Shown here piece after piece: positions 54,054 to 62,985 of a stretch of DNA of 64,000 nucleotides. The notes under the pieces were generated by a model. It was not told where the DNA came from. It made no database searches and worked only from the letters and a program-made list of their open reading frames with translations. The first letter of the stretch is position 1, and each line of letters starts with the position of its first letter. The stretch is from Alphaproteobacteria bacterium (lineage in GTDB: Bacteria; Pseudomonadota; Alphaproteobacteria; UBA6615): NCBI GenBank assembly GCA_039980135.1, contig JBDXCV010000003.1:62001-126000 (forward strand), written 5' to 3'. The position numbers and the translations under genes were made by a program.

Positions 54054-54941
54054 ATGACCACACCGGAAATCGGTGTCATCGGGCTCGGCAATATGGGCCG
54101 GGGAATCGCCGACAATTTCGCCAAGGCCGGTCACGCGACCGCCGTTTGGGACGTCAGCGCGGACGCGCGCGCCCCGTTCGAGGCGCGTTCGGACATAATT
54201 GTCATGTCGCCGGGCGAGATGGCCGCAGCAGGCGCCATGATGGTCTATGTGGTCCCCGCCACGCCGGAAATCGAGAGTTCCTTCGAAGGCCCCGACGGGG
54301 TGCTTGCCATGACCGGCGAAGGCACCATCATTTTCGACCTGACCACGTCCTTTCCCGAAGACACCGAGCGGATCGCAGCCCGCGCGGCCGAACACGGCAT
54401 CACCTATCTGGATGCGGCGATGAGCGGCGGGGCCACGGGTGCGGATGCCGGCGCGCTGACCCTGATGGTCGGCGGCGACGAAGCCACGTTCGAGGCCTGC
54501 CGTCCGAAGCTCGACGCGATCGCCGACAATCTTTTCTATCTGGGGGATGTGGGTTCGGGTCATGCCATGAAACTGATCCACAACATGGTGGTCCATGCGG
54601 TCTTCCTGACCACCTGCGAGGCCGGCCGCATGGCGGAGCGCGCCGGACTCAAGCTCGCGGACATGATCGACGTGTTCAATGTTTCGAACGCGCGCAGCTA
54701 CGCGACGGAGGCACGCTTCCCGAAGCATATCCTGTCGGAGAAGTGGGACGCGCGCTCGCGGGTATACAATCTGAACAAGGATCTGGGGATGGCCGTGCGC
54801 TTGGCCGAGAGTCTCGGCATGGACGCGCGCTACGCGAAGGAGACCAGCGCGTTCCTCAACAAGGCCATCGACCGCGGCATGGCGGAAGATGATTACAGCC
54901 TGCTATATCCGGTCTTCGACGAGATCCGCGAGACAGAATAA
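54054..54941 (+). CDS. NAD(P)-dependent beta-hydroxyacid dehydrogenase (3-hydroxyisobutyrate dehydrogenase-like)
   Basis: A 295-residue protein: Rossmann motif GLGNMG (10-15), AAMSGGATGADAGALTLMVGG (substrate side), and catalytic Lys173 in GSGHAMKLIHN. It is close to the 3-hydroxyisobutyrate/tartronate semialdehyde reductase group. It follows the GntR gene by 33 bases and is probably cotranscribed. It converges with the TRAP-type gene, with 22 bases between them. Substrate unknown, likely a 3-hydroxy acid. Confidence 0.9.
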   Translation: MTTPEIGVIGLGNMGRGIADNFAKAGHATAVWDVSADARAPFEARSDIIVMSPGEMAAAGAMMVYVVPATPEIESSFEGPDGVLAMTGEGTIIFDLTTSFPEDTERIAARAAEHGITYLDAAMSGGATGADAGALTLMVGGDEATFEACRPKLDAIADNLFYLGDVGSGHAMKLIHNMVVHAVFLTTCEAGRMAERAGLKLADMIDVFNVSNARSYATEARFPKHILSEKWDARSRVYNLNKDLGMAVRLAESLGMDARYAKETSAFLNKAIDRGMAEDDYSLLYPVFDEIRETE

Positions 54942-54963
54942 CGGCCAGGCCGATCAGCCGCCG

Positions 54964-55887
54964 CTATCCCTGCGGCAGATACTCGAACAGATCGTCGCGG
55001 AAACGCCGCATCGTGCGCTCGGTGACCGGGCGCACCGCTTCGACGAAGGCCGCGCGCTCGTCTTCGGACAAGTCGATAAGCTCGTTACCGGCGTCGGCCA
55101 GCTTGACCGCGATCTCCTCGTCGTCGCCCGCCGCGAAACCGCGCTGGGCCGGCGTCGCCGCCGCCAATGCCGCCTCGACCGCCGCCCTGACGTCATCGGG
55201 CCAGCCATCCCAGGTCGCCTTGTGGGCGAGCACCACGCACGGACCGAAGAAATGCCCCGACCGTGTGATCCAGCGATGCTGCTCGTGGATCGCGAAATTG
55301 AAGGTGTTGGTCAGCGGGTTCTCCTGCGCATCGACCGTGCCGTCCGCACACGCGCCCGGCAGGTCGGCCACATCGAGGGGCACCGGTTCGAAGCCCATGG
55401 CCGCGAAACTCTCCTGCTGCAATTCGCTGAACAGCGTGCGGATCTTGAGACCCTCGCAGTCTTCGGGCGTGTGGATCGGCCGGATGCCGTTCGAGAAATG
55501 CCGGAAGCCGTTGTCCCACCAGGCGACGATGCGGAAGTCCGCCGCCTCGGCCATCTTGTCCATGATCAGCCGGCCCAGGGGGCCATCGAGCATTGCATAG
55601 GCCTGCACCCGGTCGCGGATCAGGAAGGGCAGATCGAACAGCGCGATCTCCGGCACCTTGTCGGCCAGATAGCTCGACGAGAAATAACAGAGCGTGGTCT
55701 CGCCGGTCGCCACCATGTCGAGCAGGTCGGCCGCCTTGCGGCCCTGCTCGGTCACGTTGAGGACATGCTCGAATGCGACCCGGTCGCCGAGCGACGCGGA
55801 CAGGCTTTCGGCAAACACCCCGACCGCCCGGTTGTGCACCGAGCGTGGCCCCTGATAGCCGGAAAAACAGATCTCGAACTCAGCCAT
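54964..55887 (-). CDS. TRAP/DctP-type substrate-binding protein lacking a signal peptide
   Basis: A 307-residue protein with the DctP fold: EGLKIRTLFSELQQESFAAMG, ADGTVDAQENPLTNTF and an RFFGPCVVLAHKATW-like segment with the conserved Arg and Asn ligand region. The N-terminus is MAEFEICFSGYQGP, directly the first strand, with no hydrophobic leader, and the preceding gene ends five bases upstream, so no signal-bearing start exists. No DctQ or DctM gene is in the window. It may act in the cytoplasm as a ligand sensor or have lost function. Confidence 0.82.
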   Translation of the reverse strand: MAEFEICFSGYQGPRSVHNRAVGVFAESLSASLGDRVAFEHVLNVTEQGRKAADLLDMVATGETTLCYFSSSYLADKVPEIALFDLPFLIRDRVQAYAMLDGPLGRLIMDKMAEAADFRIVAWWDNGFRHFSNGIRPIHTPEDCEGLKIRTLFSELQQESFAAMGFEPVPLDVADLPGACADGTVDAQENPLTNTFNFAIHEQHRWITRSGHFFGPCVVLAHKATWDGWPDDVRAAVEAALAAATPAQRGFAAGDDEEIAVKLADAGNELIDLSEDERAAFVEAVRPVTERTMRRFRDDLFEYLPQG

Positions 55888-55892
55888 GGTGC

Positions 55893-56651
55893 CTATTCCG
55901 CCGCTTCTTCAACCGGTGGCCAAATACGCTCACCCACAGTTGGCGATCCGGGCGTGTGCATCGTGTAGCGGATGACACGGCCGGTCCATTCATTCTCGTC
56001 GAGTGCGAGGGCTTCATGGGGCTCCTCGAAATTCTCGAGTCGGGCCTGGAGCGAGGTGAATTCATACATCACCGAGTATTTGGCCCAGCCGGCGAGCGAG
56101 ACCATCACCCGCGCGGCGATGCAGCCCGGCATCCGCGCCATGGCGGGCAGGCGATACTGCGCGTACCACTGGCCGACATCAAACTCATCGGCGAGTGTCT
56201 TCGTGCGGAAGCTGCCCATCTGGATCGCCGGCCCCGGGGTCGTGCCCGCCGGGCGCAGTCCCATTTCCGGGCCGTCGATGCGCGCGAAAGTCGAGAATAT
56301 GCACGGGCGTATACCCTGGCGCAGATCGAGCATCTTGCGCGCCTCACCGGTTAACGCATTCTGGTCGTCGATTACGCTCGTCGGGGCGAGAAGCGTCCAG
56401 GGTTCCGCCGCACCGGCCAGCATTAGGAACTGAGTGCCGGTACCGACACCCTCTATGCCTTCTGATTTGGGGAAATTGTCGCGGACCTTTTGCATGTCGG
56501 CGCCGCCGCCCTGGTTTTCATAATGGGCGACCCAATTCAGGCCGGGTTTCGCCTGCAATGCGGGAAGATAGTCGCTGTGGAGCCAGTCGAGATATTCGTC
56601 GCGGCCATCGTCCGGCAGGTCATACCAGGTTGCCCAAATTCCACGGTCCAT
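55893..56651 (-). CDS. Duplicated dimeric alpha-beta-barrel (EthD/Dabb-like) protein
   Basis: A 252-residue protein I do not recognise as a named family. Two similar halves are visible: one begins GIWATWYDLPDDGRDEYLDW and the other begins MGSFRTKTLADEFDVGQWYA. In each, a strand is followed by a W-containing helix and an LPALQAKPG or LPAMARMPG turn. This looks like a duplicated ferredoxin-like barrel of the EthD/stress-response type. It is in the minus-strand unit between an MBL-fold gene and the TRAP-type gene. Function unknown. Confidence 0.65.
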   Translation of the reverse strand: MDRGIWATWYDLPDDGRDEYLDWLHSDYLPALQAKPGLNWVAHYENQGGGADMQKVRDNFPKSEGIEGVGTGTQFLMLAGAAEPWTLLAPTSVIDDQNALTGEARKMLDLRQGIRPCIFSTFARIDGPEMGLRPAGTTPGPAIQMGSFRTKTLADEFDVGQWYAQYRLPAMARMPGCIAARVMVSLAGWAKYSVMYEFTSLQARLENFEEPHEALALDENEWTGRVIRYTMHTPGSPTVGERIWPPVEEAAE

Positions 56652-56665
56652 CAGTTCAAACTCCT

Positions 56666-57487
56666 TCAGGTAACTTCAGGTTGATCGACATTGCTTATGT
56701 GACGGACGCTCAGTTCCGGGTCACCCTCGGCGATCAGCCCATCGCGCACTTTCGGCATGGTCAGGGCAAGATCGGTGACAGGCAACCCATGGGTCGGGGC
56801 GATGGTCTCGACACCCAGTTCGTCCAGCAATGCCTCGAGTTGATCGACATAGATGCGCATGTCGGTGGTGGTCGTCCAGTAAAGCGCGCGCTCGGCAAAT
56901 ACGGCAAGCACATCTTCGAGATCGAGCGACGTCGCCTCCTCGGCGACCAGGCCGCAATGACCATCCTGATGATAATGGCTGTAGGCGAGGCCATCGCCGG
57001 GAAACAGGCAATTCGCGCCCGTGTCGAAACCCCAGAGCGTGGTTCGCAGGTCTCTGATGACGGGCTCGACGGCGACGAGCTTCCGGCCGCCGAGGTCGAT
57101 CTCGTCGCCAACTTCCATCGACACCAGCCGGTCGGCATGCTGTGGAAACGCCAGGTGATAGTCCGCCACATCGCCATGCACGGTGATGTCGGGCCAGTTC
57201 TGAAACACCCGGCCGAGTCCACCCGAATGGGGGGTCTCCTGGTGGGTGACGAAAAGATATTTGAGCGGCGGGCGATCGGCCGTCAGAAGCTCGATCATCT
57301 GGCGCTCGATGGCAGGAAAGTCCTTCGGATGCCCCGTTTCGATCAACATCGAGGCGTCGTCGCCACACAGCAGGAAGGCGGCGTTGTATGAGTGATAGGA
57401 TTTTCCCTTGTGAAACTGCTCGAGGCAGTCCCCCAACCAGAACACGCCCCTCGCAATCTCGCGCGGCAACGGGTTTTCAATGTCCAT
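56666..57487 (-). CDS. Metallo-beta-lactamase-fold protein with flavodiiron-like metal motif
   Basis: A 273-residue MBL-fold protein. The metal loop is VTHQETPHSGG, with His82, Glu84 and His87; the HxExDH of flavodiiron proteins has Pro86 in place of Asp. LFPGDGLAY carries Asp165 as the bridging ligand, and APTHGLPV the C-terminal His. This fits a di-iron or reduced-metal oxidoreductase-like site rather than a classical zinc hydrolase. There is no flavodoxin domain, so it is a stand-alone domain. Its 3' neighbour is the duplicated barrel gene, its 5' neighbour a second MBL-fold gene. Confidence 0.8.
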   Translation of the reverse strand: MDIENPLPREIARGVFWLGDCLEQFHKGKSYHSYNAAFLLCGDDASMLIETGHPKDFPAIERQMIELLTADRPPLKYLFVTHQETPHSGGLGRVFQNWPDITVHGDVADYHLAFPQHADRLVSMEVGDEIDLGGRKLVAVEPVIRDLRTTLWGFDTGANCLFPGDGLAYSHYHQDGHCGLVAEEATSLDLEDVLAVFAERALYWTTTTDMRIYVDQLEALLDELGVETIAPTHGLPVTDLALTMPKVRDGLIAEGDPELSVRHISNVDQPEVT

Positions 57488-57498
57488 GACGGGTCTGC

Positions 57499-58371
57499 CT
57501 ATCTCACAAGACCGCGCGGCACATAGGCCGGCGCGACCCTGGTACGGTCGAGCTGATCGAGAACATCGTCAAGCACCTGGAACTGCCGATCAACATGCCG
57601 GCGTCCACGCAGAATCGTGCCGTACCCCGGCGCGATATTCTCTATCTCGAAGCGGTCATACACATCCGCCACGGCCTTGCGGATGGGCGTCAGGTTGCCG
57701 CCCTCGATCCACCAATAGCGCGTGTTCAGAAGGAACGATCGCACGAACGAATAATTCGTAACATCATCCGTGTCATTGTCGCCGAGCAACCAGGGGCCAT
57801 CCTCACGGTCACGCCACAAATGACTGAACATGTCCGACGAGAAGAGGGTCTTCGATGCCGCATCGTAGATCCACCGGGTGCTGATCAAGCGGATCGGCGC
57901 ATTCAGAACATCAACCTTCCGACCGGGACTCAGCGCAACCTGCGAATGGTCACCGCGCTCGATGATCGTGGTCTTGAGGATCGGATTGCGTTCCTCACCC
58001 CGCAGGGTTTCGAACTCGATCCATTCTTCGATATCCGGAACGTTGGAGAAACACTCGACAACATTGAAACGCCTGGCGATGGCCATCGCATTGGACACCG
58101 ACATGAATTCGTTGATGCGCAGGGGAAACAGGGAGAGCGGCGCATCCGGCTCGACCAGACTGCCGAGTTGTTCGAGAATCTCCGTCTCATGCGCGGTATA
58201 GCCTGTGTCGAGCAACATCGACCGGCCATCCGCCTTCAGGAGATAGCAGTTGGAGACCGAGTAGCCGCGTGCGGAATCCGGATAGGCGCTGATGCGCCCG
58301 TTCAGTTCGAACGCGTTTTGCAACGCATAGACGCTGCCGGGACTAAGCTCCGTAATACCGCTGAATGCCAT
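57499..58371 (-). CDS. Metallo-beta-lactamase-fold protein with most metal ligands replaced
   Basis: A 290-residue MBL-fold protein starting MAFSGITELSPGSVYALQNA, chosen where the first strand begins. The fold is clear (YLLKADGRSMLLDTGY near residue 43-58 and LFSSDMFSHLW at 177-187), but the HxHxDH loop is FPLRINEFMSVSN (82-94), with no His, and the C-terminal His is Tyr250 (APGYGTI). Asp180 remains. It is therefore probably a non-catalytic or altered-metal protein. It is the first gene of the minus-strand unit of four and has an inverted repeat upstream. Confidence 0.75.
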   Translation of the reverse strand: MAFSGITELSPGSVYALQNAFELNGRISAYPDSARGYSVSNCYLLKADGRSMLLDTGYTAHETEILEQLGSLVEPDAPLSLFPLRINEFMSVSNAMAIARRFNVVECFSNVPDIEEWIEFETLRGEERNPILKTTIIERGDHSQVALSPGRKVDVLNAPIRLISTRWIYDAASKTLFSSDMFSHLWRDREDGPWLLGDNDTDDVTNYSFVRSFLLNTRYWWIEGGNLTPIRKAVADVYDRFEIENIAPGYGTILRGRRHVDRQFQVLDDVLDQLDRTRVAPAYVPRGLVR

Positions 58372-58419
58372 GGCCTGTAGTCTTGTCGAATCTCTCGTGA
58401 TCACCGGCCACGACAGATG

Positions 58420-58435
58420 CACATGTGACCATGTG
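58420..58435. promoter_or_regulatory. Inverted repeat upstream of the MBL-fold operon
   Basis: CACATG-TGAC-CATGTG (58420-58425 and 58430-58435), a perfect 6-bp inverted repeat with a 4-base spacer, about 50 bases before the ATG of the first MBL-fold gene. It differs from the GTCTTATA palindromes, so a second regulator may act here. No matching regulator is identified. Confidence 0.4.
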
Positions 58436-58481
58436 GTTCATACCAAATCCAGCGCGCGCACCCAAACGGGGTTGAACAACG

Positions 58482-58513
58482 AAAAAGGCGGCGGCCCGAA
58501 AGAGACCGCCGCC
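58482..58513 (-). terminator. Rho-independent terminator of the TTT binding-protein transcript
   Basis: Stem GGCGGCGG (58487-58494) with CCGCCGCC (58506-58513) and five T on the minus strand at 58486-58482. It lies 27 bases after the binding-protein stop. Confidence 0.85.
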
Positions 58514-58540
58514 CATCGTCCGGAAATCCGGAAAGCCTAA

Positions 58541-59500
58541 TCAGCCGCTGGTCATGCTTTCGACGAGCGCCTTGTAGTCCTTGCTCTGTTCAACGCGGAC
58601 CTTCTCATAATCGTCACCCGACATGAGATTGGAATCCTCGCCCAGGCGCGAAATCAGGCGCTGGTAGGTCTTGTCTTCCTGCAGGGCGACAAAGGCCTCA
58701 CGGAGCTTGGCGAGCCGGTCGGCAGGGATGCCGCGCGGCGCCATGACGATCCGGTGCATCTCACCGATCTCACCCGGGTAGCCGAGCGAGGCGAATGTCG
58801 GCGGGCTGCCGAGCGTCGGTTCGTCGAGCACACAGCCCAGCGTGCGAACCTTGTCGCCCTGTCCGAGGATCGTCGAGGGGAACTGGAAGGTCACGTCCGC
58901 ATCACCCGCCAGCAATGCACGCAGCGAAGGACCGCCACCGCGATACGGCGTCATGTTGACCTGCACCTTGGCCCAGTTGAACAGCTGCGCGGCCGGCACC
59001 ATGGTCGCGCCCCACTGACCCGAATGGGAGAGCTCGACCTTGCCCGGATTCTGCTTGCCAAACTCGAACAGCGACTGCAGCGACTTAAACTGGGAATCGG
59101 ACCGCACGATGGCGCACATCCGAGCCGAGTTGGTCCGCGCGACGGTCACGAAATCCTCGGTCGTCTTGTACGGCAGCTCTTTCACATGCTGTTGCAGCTG
59201 GTCATAGAAGTTGTGGGTGAACAGCAAGGTGTACCCATCGGCCGGCGCACTCGCCGCCGCGGCCGTGCCCGTCTGCCCGCTCGCACCCGGCACGAGCTTC
59301 ACGATGACGGCCTGGCCGAGATACTGCGGCAGGATCGACGTGAGCACACGCGCATTCAGATCATGCGAACCACCAGCGCCAAGCGGCAGGATCATCGTGA
59401 TCGGCTTGTTCGGAAAATTGTCTTGCGCCAAGGCACTGCTGACACCCACACCGAGCATCAGGGCACCCAGGGCCACTGATTTCATAAATGTTCTACGCAT
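58541..59500 (-). CDS. Tripartite tricarboxylate transporter (TTT) substrate-binding protein
   Basis: A 319-residue Bug-family periplasmic protein (TctC type). The signal peptide spans residues 1-24 with cleavage near ALAQD. Then come FPNKPITMILPLGAGGSHDLNAR, VKLVPGASGQTGTAAAASA and LLAGDADVTFQFPSTI, all characteristic of the family. It binds small carboxylates and feeds TctA/TctB. GGAGGATC lies just before the ATG. It has its own candidate promoter and operator upstream, then follows tctA by about 150 bases. Confidence 0.93.
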   Translation of the reverse strand: MRRTFMKSVALGALMLGVGVSSALAQDNFPNKPITMILPLGAGGSHDLNARVLTSILPQYLGQAVIVKLVPGASGQTGTAAAASAPADGYTLLFTHNFYDQLQQHVKELPYKTTEDFVTVARTNSARMCAIVRSDSQFKSLQSLFEFGKQNPGKVELSHSGQWGATMVPAAQLFNWAKVQVNMTPYRGGGPSLRALLAGDADVTFQFPSTILGQGDKVRTLGCVLDEPTLGSPPTFASLGYPGEIGEMHRIVMAPRGIPADRLAKLREAFVALQEDKTYQRLISRLGEDSNLMSGDDYEKVRVEQSKDYKALVESMTSG

Positions 59501-59577
59501 ATGATCCTCCCTTGGGACTGCGTGGTTTGTTGGAACCGGGTCCGATGTTCTATCGGTATTGGCAAGATTCACCCGGG

Positions 59578-59606
59578 GAAATACTCTTGTATAAGACTAT
59601 CGACAA
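59578..59606 (-). promoter_or_regulatory. Candidate promoter with palindromic operator for the TTT binding-protein gene
   Basis: Minus strand: TTGTCG (59606-59601), 17-base spacer, TATTTC (59583-59578). The spacer holds AGTCTTATACAAGA, the complement of TCTTGTATAAGACT at 59585-59598, a near-palindrome. A repressor bound here would block RNA polymerase. It matches the palindrome before the second Gfo/Idh/MocA gene (62986-62999). Confidence 0.5.
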
Positions 59607-59654
59607 GACAGCATTGCGCGCAGGACATGTCAAGGAACCGCCGGCGCCAATCAG

Positions 59655-61190
59655 TTATTCCGGGGGCGCCAATGCACTCGCCTCGCGCTGCAACTTGCTC
59701 GACCGCCGCCACAGATACCAGGCGATCACCGGTGTCAGGATAATAATCACCAACGTGATCGGCCGTTCGAACGCGATGTAACCGAACAGATCGCCGCGTG
59801 ACAGGCTAAGGGTTTGCCCCACCGCACGTTCGATCTCCGGCCCCAGGATAAAGGCCATTGCCAGCGGCGCGACATCGAAACGGAACTTGCGCAAGACATA
59901 GCCGATCACGCCGAAAGCCCCGAGAATATAGAGGTCCGTCGGGTTGTTGCGGACCGCGAACACACCGGCGAAGGCAAACATGATGGTCAACGGCATCAGG
60001 ATCGATTTCGGGATGCGCACCACCCGCGCGAAGGCCGGAATCGTCAAATAGCCGACGATCACAAACAGGACATTTGCCAGCAGCATCGCCAGCAGTATGG
60101 CGAACACCTGCGGGCCCTGCTCGACCATCAACTCCGGCCCCGGACGCATGCCGACGGCGACGAAGGCACCCAGTAAAATTGCCGTGATGTTGTCGCCGGG
60201 AATGCCGAAGGTGAGCATGGGCACCAGGGTCGGCCCGTTGACCGCATTGTTCGCCGCCTCTGCCGCCGCGACCCCGTCCAGCTCGCCCTTGCCGTAACGC
60301 TCGGGATGTTTGGACGCGTTCTTCGCGGCCGCGTAACCAACAAACGCGGCGACCACCTGTCCGACACCGGGGATCATGCCGATGCTCGTGCCAATGACGG
60401 TCGAACGCGCGATCGTGCGCCCGCTGGCCTTGAATTCGGACCATTTCAACCGCTCGCCTTCGAGCGCCTTGGCGCCGGCCTTGATATAGGTGGCGGCGCG
60501 TTTCTCGATGGACAGCAACAGCTCGGAAAGCGCGAACAGGCCAATCAGCATCGGCAGCAAGCCAATCCCCGAGCGCAGCTCGAAGATCCCGAAGTCGAAC
60601 CGGGCCAGCGCGCCGATCGGATCCTGCCCGATCATCGCGACAAACAGGCCGATGCCCATCACCAGAAGGCCCTTCACGAAGGCACCGGAACCCGTCGCGG
60701 AGATGACAATCAGGCTGAGGAACAACACCGCGGCCAGTTCGGGCGGGCCGATGGCCAGCGCGATCAACGCGATGGGCACAATCGCGAAAATGGTCACGAG
60801 ATCGCTCGTGAAATCACCGGCCACAGACGAGAACAGCGCCATCTCGAGCGCCTTGCGGCCCTTGCCCTGTCGGGTCAGAGCCGGCCCGTCGAATGTCGTC
60901 GCGACTGCCGCACCGGTGCCGGGCATCGAGACCAGGATCGCCGGTACGCTGCCGCCGTATATGCCGCCCTTATAGATGCCCAGCAGGAACGGAATACCGA
61001 AGATCGGTGGCAAGAAAAACACGATGGGCAGCAGGATCGCCATCGCGGTCAGGGTTGTCAGGCCCGGAAGCGCCCCGACGAACATGCCCAGCAGCAGGCC
61101 GCCAATCATGTAGAGAACCGTCAGCAGGAACGTGTCGGGATTGAACAGAATTCCCGCGCCCTGAACCAGTGAACCAAATAACTCTTCCAT
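59655..61190 (-). CDS. tctA: Tripartite tricarboxylate transporter, TctA large membrane subunit
   Basis: A 511-residue membrane protein with about twelve helices. GLLLGMFVGALPGLTTLTAM near residue 33, LLGIYKGGIYGGSVPAILVS near 90, and the repeated GIGMIPGVGQVVAAFVGY and LTFGIPGDNITAILLGAF segments are the TctA signatures and its inverted-repeat halves. It imports the carboxylate presented by the binding protein, using a cation gradient. It lies in the tctB-tctA order. Confidence 0.95.
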   Translation of the reverse strand: MEELFGSLVQGAGILFNPDTFLLTVLYMIGGLLLGMFVGALPGLTTLTAMAILLPIVFFLPPIFGIPFLLGIYKGGIYGGSVPAILVSMPGTGAAVATTFDGPALTRQGKGRKALEMALFSSVAGDFTSDLVTIFAIVPIALIALAIGPPELAAVLFLSLIVISATGSGAFVKGLLVMGIGLFVAMIGQDPIGALARFDFGIFELRSGIGLLPMLIGLFALSELLLSIEKRAATYIKAGAKALEGERLKWSEFKASGRTIARSTVIGTSIGMIPGVGQVVAAFVGYAAAKNASKHPERYGKGELDGVAAAEAANNAVNGPTLVPMLTFGIPGDNITAILLGAFVAVGMRPGPELMVEQGPQVFAILLAMLLANVLFVIVGYLTIPAFARVVRIPKSILMPLTIMFAFAGVFAVRNNPTDLYILGAFGVIGYVLRKFRFDVAPLAMAFILGPEIERAVGQTLSLSRGDLFGYIAFERPITLVIIILTPVIAWYLWRRSSKLQREASALAPPE

Positions 61191-61234
61191 AACGGATTAG
61201 CCTTTTATCGACCGGCCGTGGGTGCACGACATCG

Positions 61235-61759
61235 TTAGAACCATAGAAAATCTGGGAAGAACGGATCCTGCGGCAGGACCACCTTCAACCAGACCCGCAA
61301 GACATTGAAGAACAGCAGCGGCACCCCCGCGCTTACCAGGAGACCGAGCCAGATATTTCGGTTTCCGTAGAAGGTCGAGAGAACCAACAGCAAAATGAAT
61401 GACGAGATCACAAAACCGAGCCACGGCATGAGCAGGGCCATGACGATGAACCCGCCGATTGTGAACAACACACTCATGACCGCTTCGCCATCGAGCGCGG
61501 CCATGTGGTTGTCTTCAACGAGGGTCCGCGCCCGCCAGATCAGCCACACGCCCACGATCAGGAAAAACACGGCGACCATGCGGGGGAAGAAATCGGGATC
61601 GAGGCCGGAGGGTTTTTGCCCGAACAACAGGCGCGGCCGCTCGACCTGATCCGGCGTGATGATGAACAACACCACGCCAAAAACGATTGCGAACACGCCG
61701 AACGCGGTGTTGAAATTCATCCAGCCGCGCGGTGCCGGCTGATCATTTACATCCGTCAT
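61235..61759 (-). CDS. tctB: Tripartite tricarboxylate transporter, TctB small membrane subunit
   Basis: A 174-residue protein with four membrane helices, matching TctB in size and place. The first helix is FNTAFGVFAIVFGVVLFI, and a SGLDPDFFPRMVAVFFL segment precedes the second. The C-terminus is short. It follows the second Gfo/Idh/MocA gene by 113 bases and precedes tctA by 44. Confidence 0.88.
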   Translation of the reverse strand: MTDVNDQPAPRGWMNFNTAFGVFAIVFGVVLFIITPDQVERPRLLFGQKPSGLDPDFFPRMVAVFFLIVGVWLIWRARTLVEDNHMAALDGEAVMSVLFTIGGFIVMALLMPWLGFVISSFILLLVLSTFYGNRNIWLGLLVSAGVPLLFFNVLRVWLKVVLPQDPFFPDFLWF

Positions 61760-61872
61760 CCCGTTCTCCGTTCACCCGGCACAAGGCCGGCGTCAGTTCG
61801 CGAAGGGCGTCGGCTAACGATCAACCGCAACTGCCGAAGCGCATTTTGCTCCGGCACCTTCGTGCAGGCGAC

Positions 61873-62931
61873 TTATTCGGCGGCCAGTGGATTCGACGTG
61901 TCGTTGCGCGGCAGTGAAACCGGCTCGCCCCGCTCGGCCGAGAGATCGGCGGCGGTGTAGACATCCATCACCTCGCGCGCCTCGGAAGGTGTCACCATCA
62001 CCGGGCGGTCATAGACAATCGCCTCAATGAAGTAGTCCGTCTCCGCCTTCATCGGGCCGGCGAAAACATGATCGACGGGCTCACCGGGCATGGTCGACAT
62101 CGGATACTGGATGCCGTCCTTGACCGTGTTGAACTGTACTTCCTTGTGGGTGTCGTCGATGGTCAGCGCGCCATCCGTGCCGACGACCTCAATCCAGCAC
62201 TGGGAATAGTTCTTGTAGCCCAGCGGCAGGATCCAGCCGGCACCGACCGTGATGGTGGTGCCGTCGTCCATGGTCACCATGATCCATTGATGGTCGGGCG
62301 TGTCGCTGTTCTTGCTGAACAGCTTGCCGGACTGCTGCGAGTACACCCGGACGGGTTTGCGCGGACGCAGGCACCAGAGCAGGAAATCAAGATCATGGGT
62401 CGCCTCCATGGCGGCCGGTGACATCTTCGTGCGTCCGGTGATCTTGTCACCCAGCTCGCGGGTCACGTTGCGGCTGACCAGACAGGTCACCGGCTCGCCG
62501 ATCGATCCGTCTTTCAGCGCCTTGTGAACATAGGCGAATTTCGGCTTGAAGCGCTGGGAGTAACCAACCGACAGCTTCAGGTTCTTCTTCTCGGCCAGGC
62601 TGATGACCTCATCGGCCTCTTCCATGGTCGAGGATATGGGCTTCTCGACGAAGACATGCTTTCCGGCCAGGAGCGAATCCCGGATCATCGGATAGTGGGT
62701 TGTTTCCGGCGTCGCCGAGATGAAGATGGCATCCACCGAATCCTTCGCCAGGATCTGATGATAATCATCGGTCGTCGATGTCGGATTGGTCTCACCCGCA
62801 ACGACCGCGAGCCGTTCGCCGTCAATCTCGGCCAAGTGTAGTTCGTTCACATGGGGGTTGATCGCGCATGCATTTGCACGAATACCACCGCACCAGCCCG
62901 GGCCGATTACGCCCACATTAATCTGTTTCAT
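61873..62931 (-). CDS. Gfo/Idh/MocA family oxidoreductase (second copy)
   Basis: A 352-residue dehydrogenase: NVGVIGPGWCGG Rossmann turn and Lys97 in FVEKPIS of the EKP motif; GYSQRFKPKFAYVHKAL and the HDLDFLLWCLRPR segment place it with the family. It is the first gene of the minus-strand unit with tctB and tctA and is preceded by a perfect 14-base palindrome. It is paralogous to the copy at 51537-52658. Confidence 0.92.
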   Translation of the reverse strand: MKQINVGVIGPGWCGGIRANACAINPHVNELHLAEIDGERLAVVAGETNPTSTTDDYHQILAKDSVDAIFISATPETTHYPMIRDSLLAGKHVFVEKPISSTMEEADEVISLAEKKNLKLSVGYSQRFKPKFAYVHKALKDGSIGEPVTCLVSRNVTRELGDKITGRTKMSPAAMEATHDLDFLLWCLRPRKPVRVYSQQSGKLFSKNSDTPDHQWIMVTMDDGTTITVGAGWILPLGYKNYSQCWIEVVGTDGALTIDDTHKEVQFNTVKDGIQYPMSTMPGEPVDHVFAGPMKAETDYFIEAIVYDRPVMVTPSEAREVMDVYTAADLSAERGEPVSLPRNDTSNPLAAE

Positions 62932-62985
62932 GTTTCATCCCTGATACGCAGTGACCGGGGCACCGAGAACATAATTTGGGACCCA

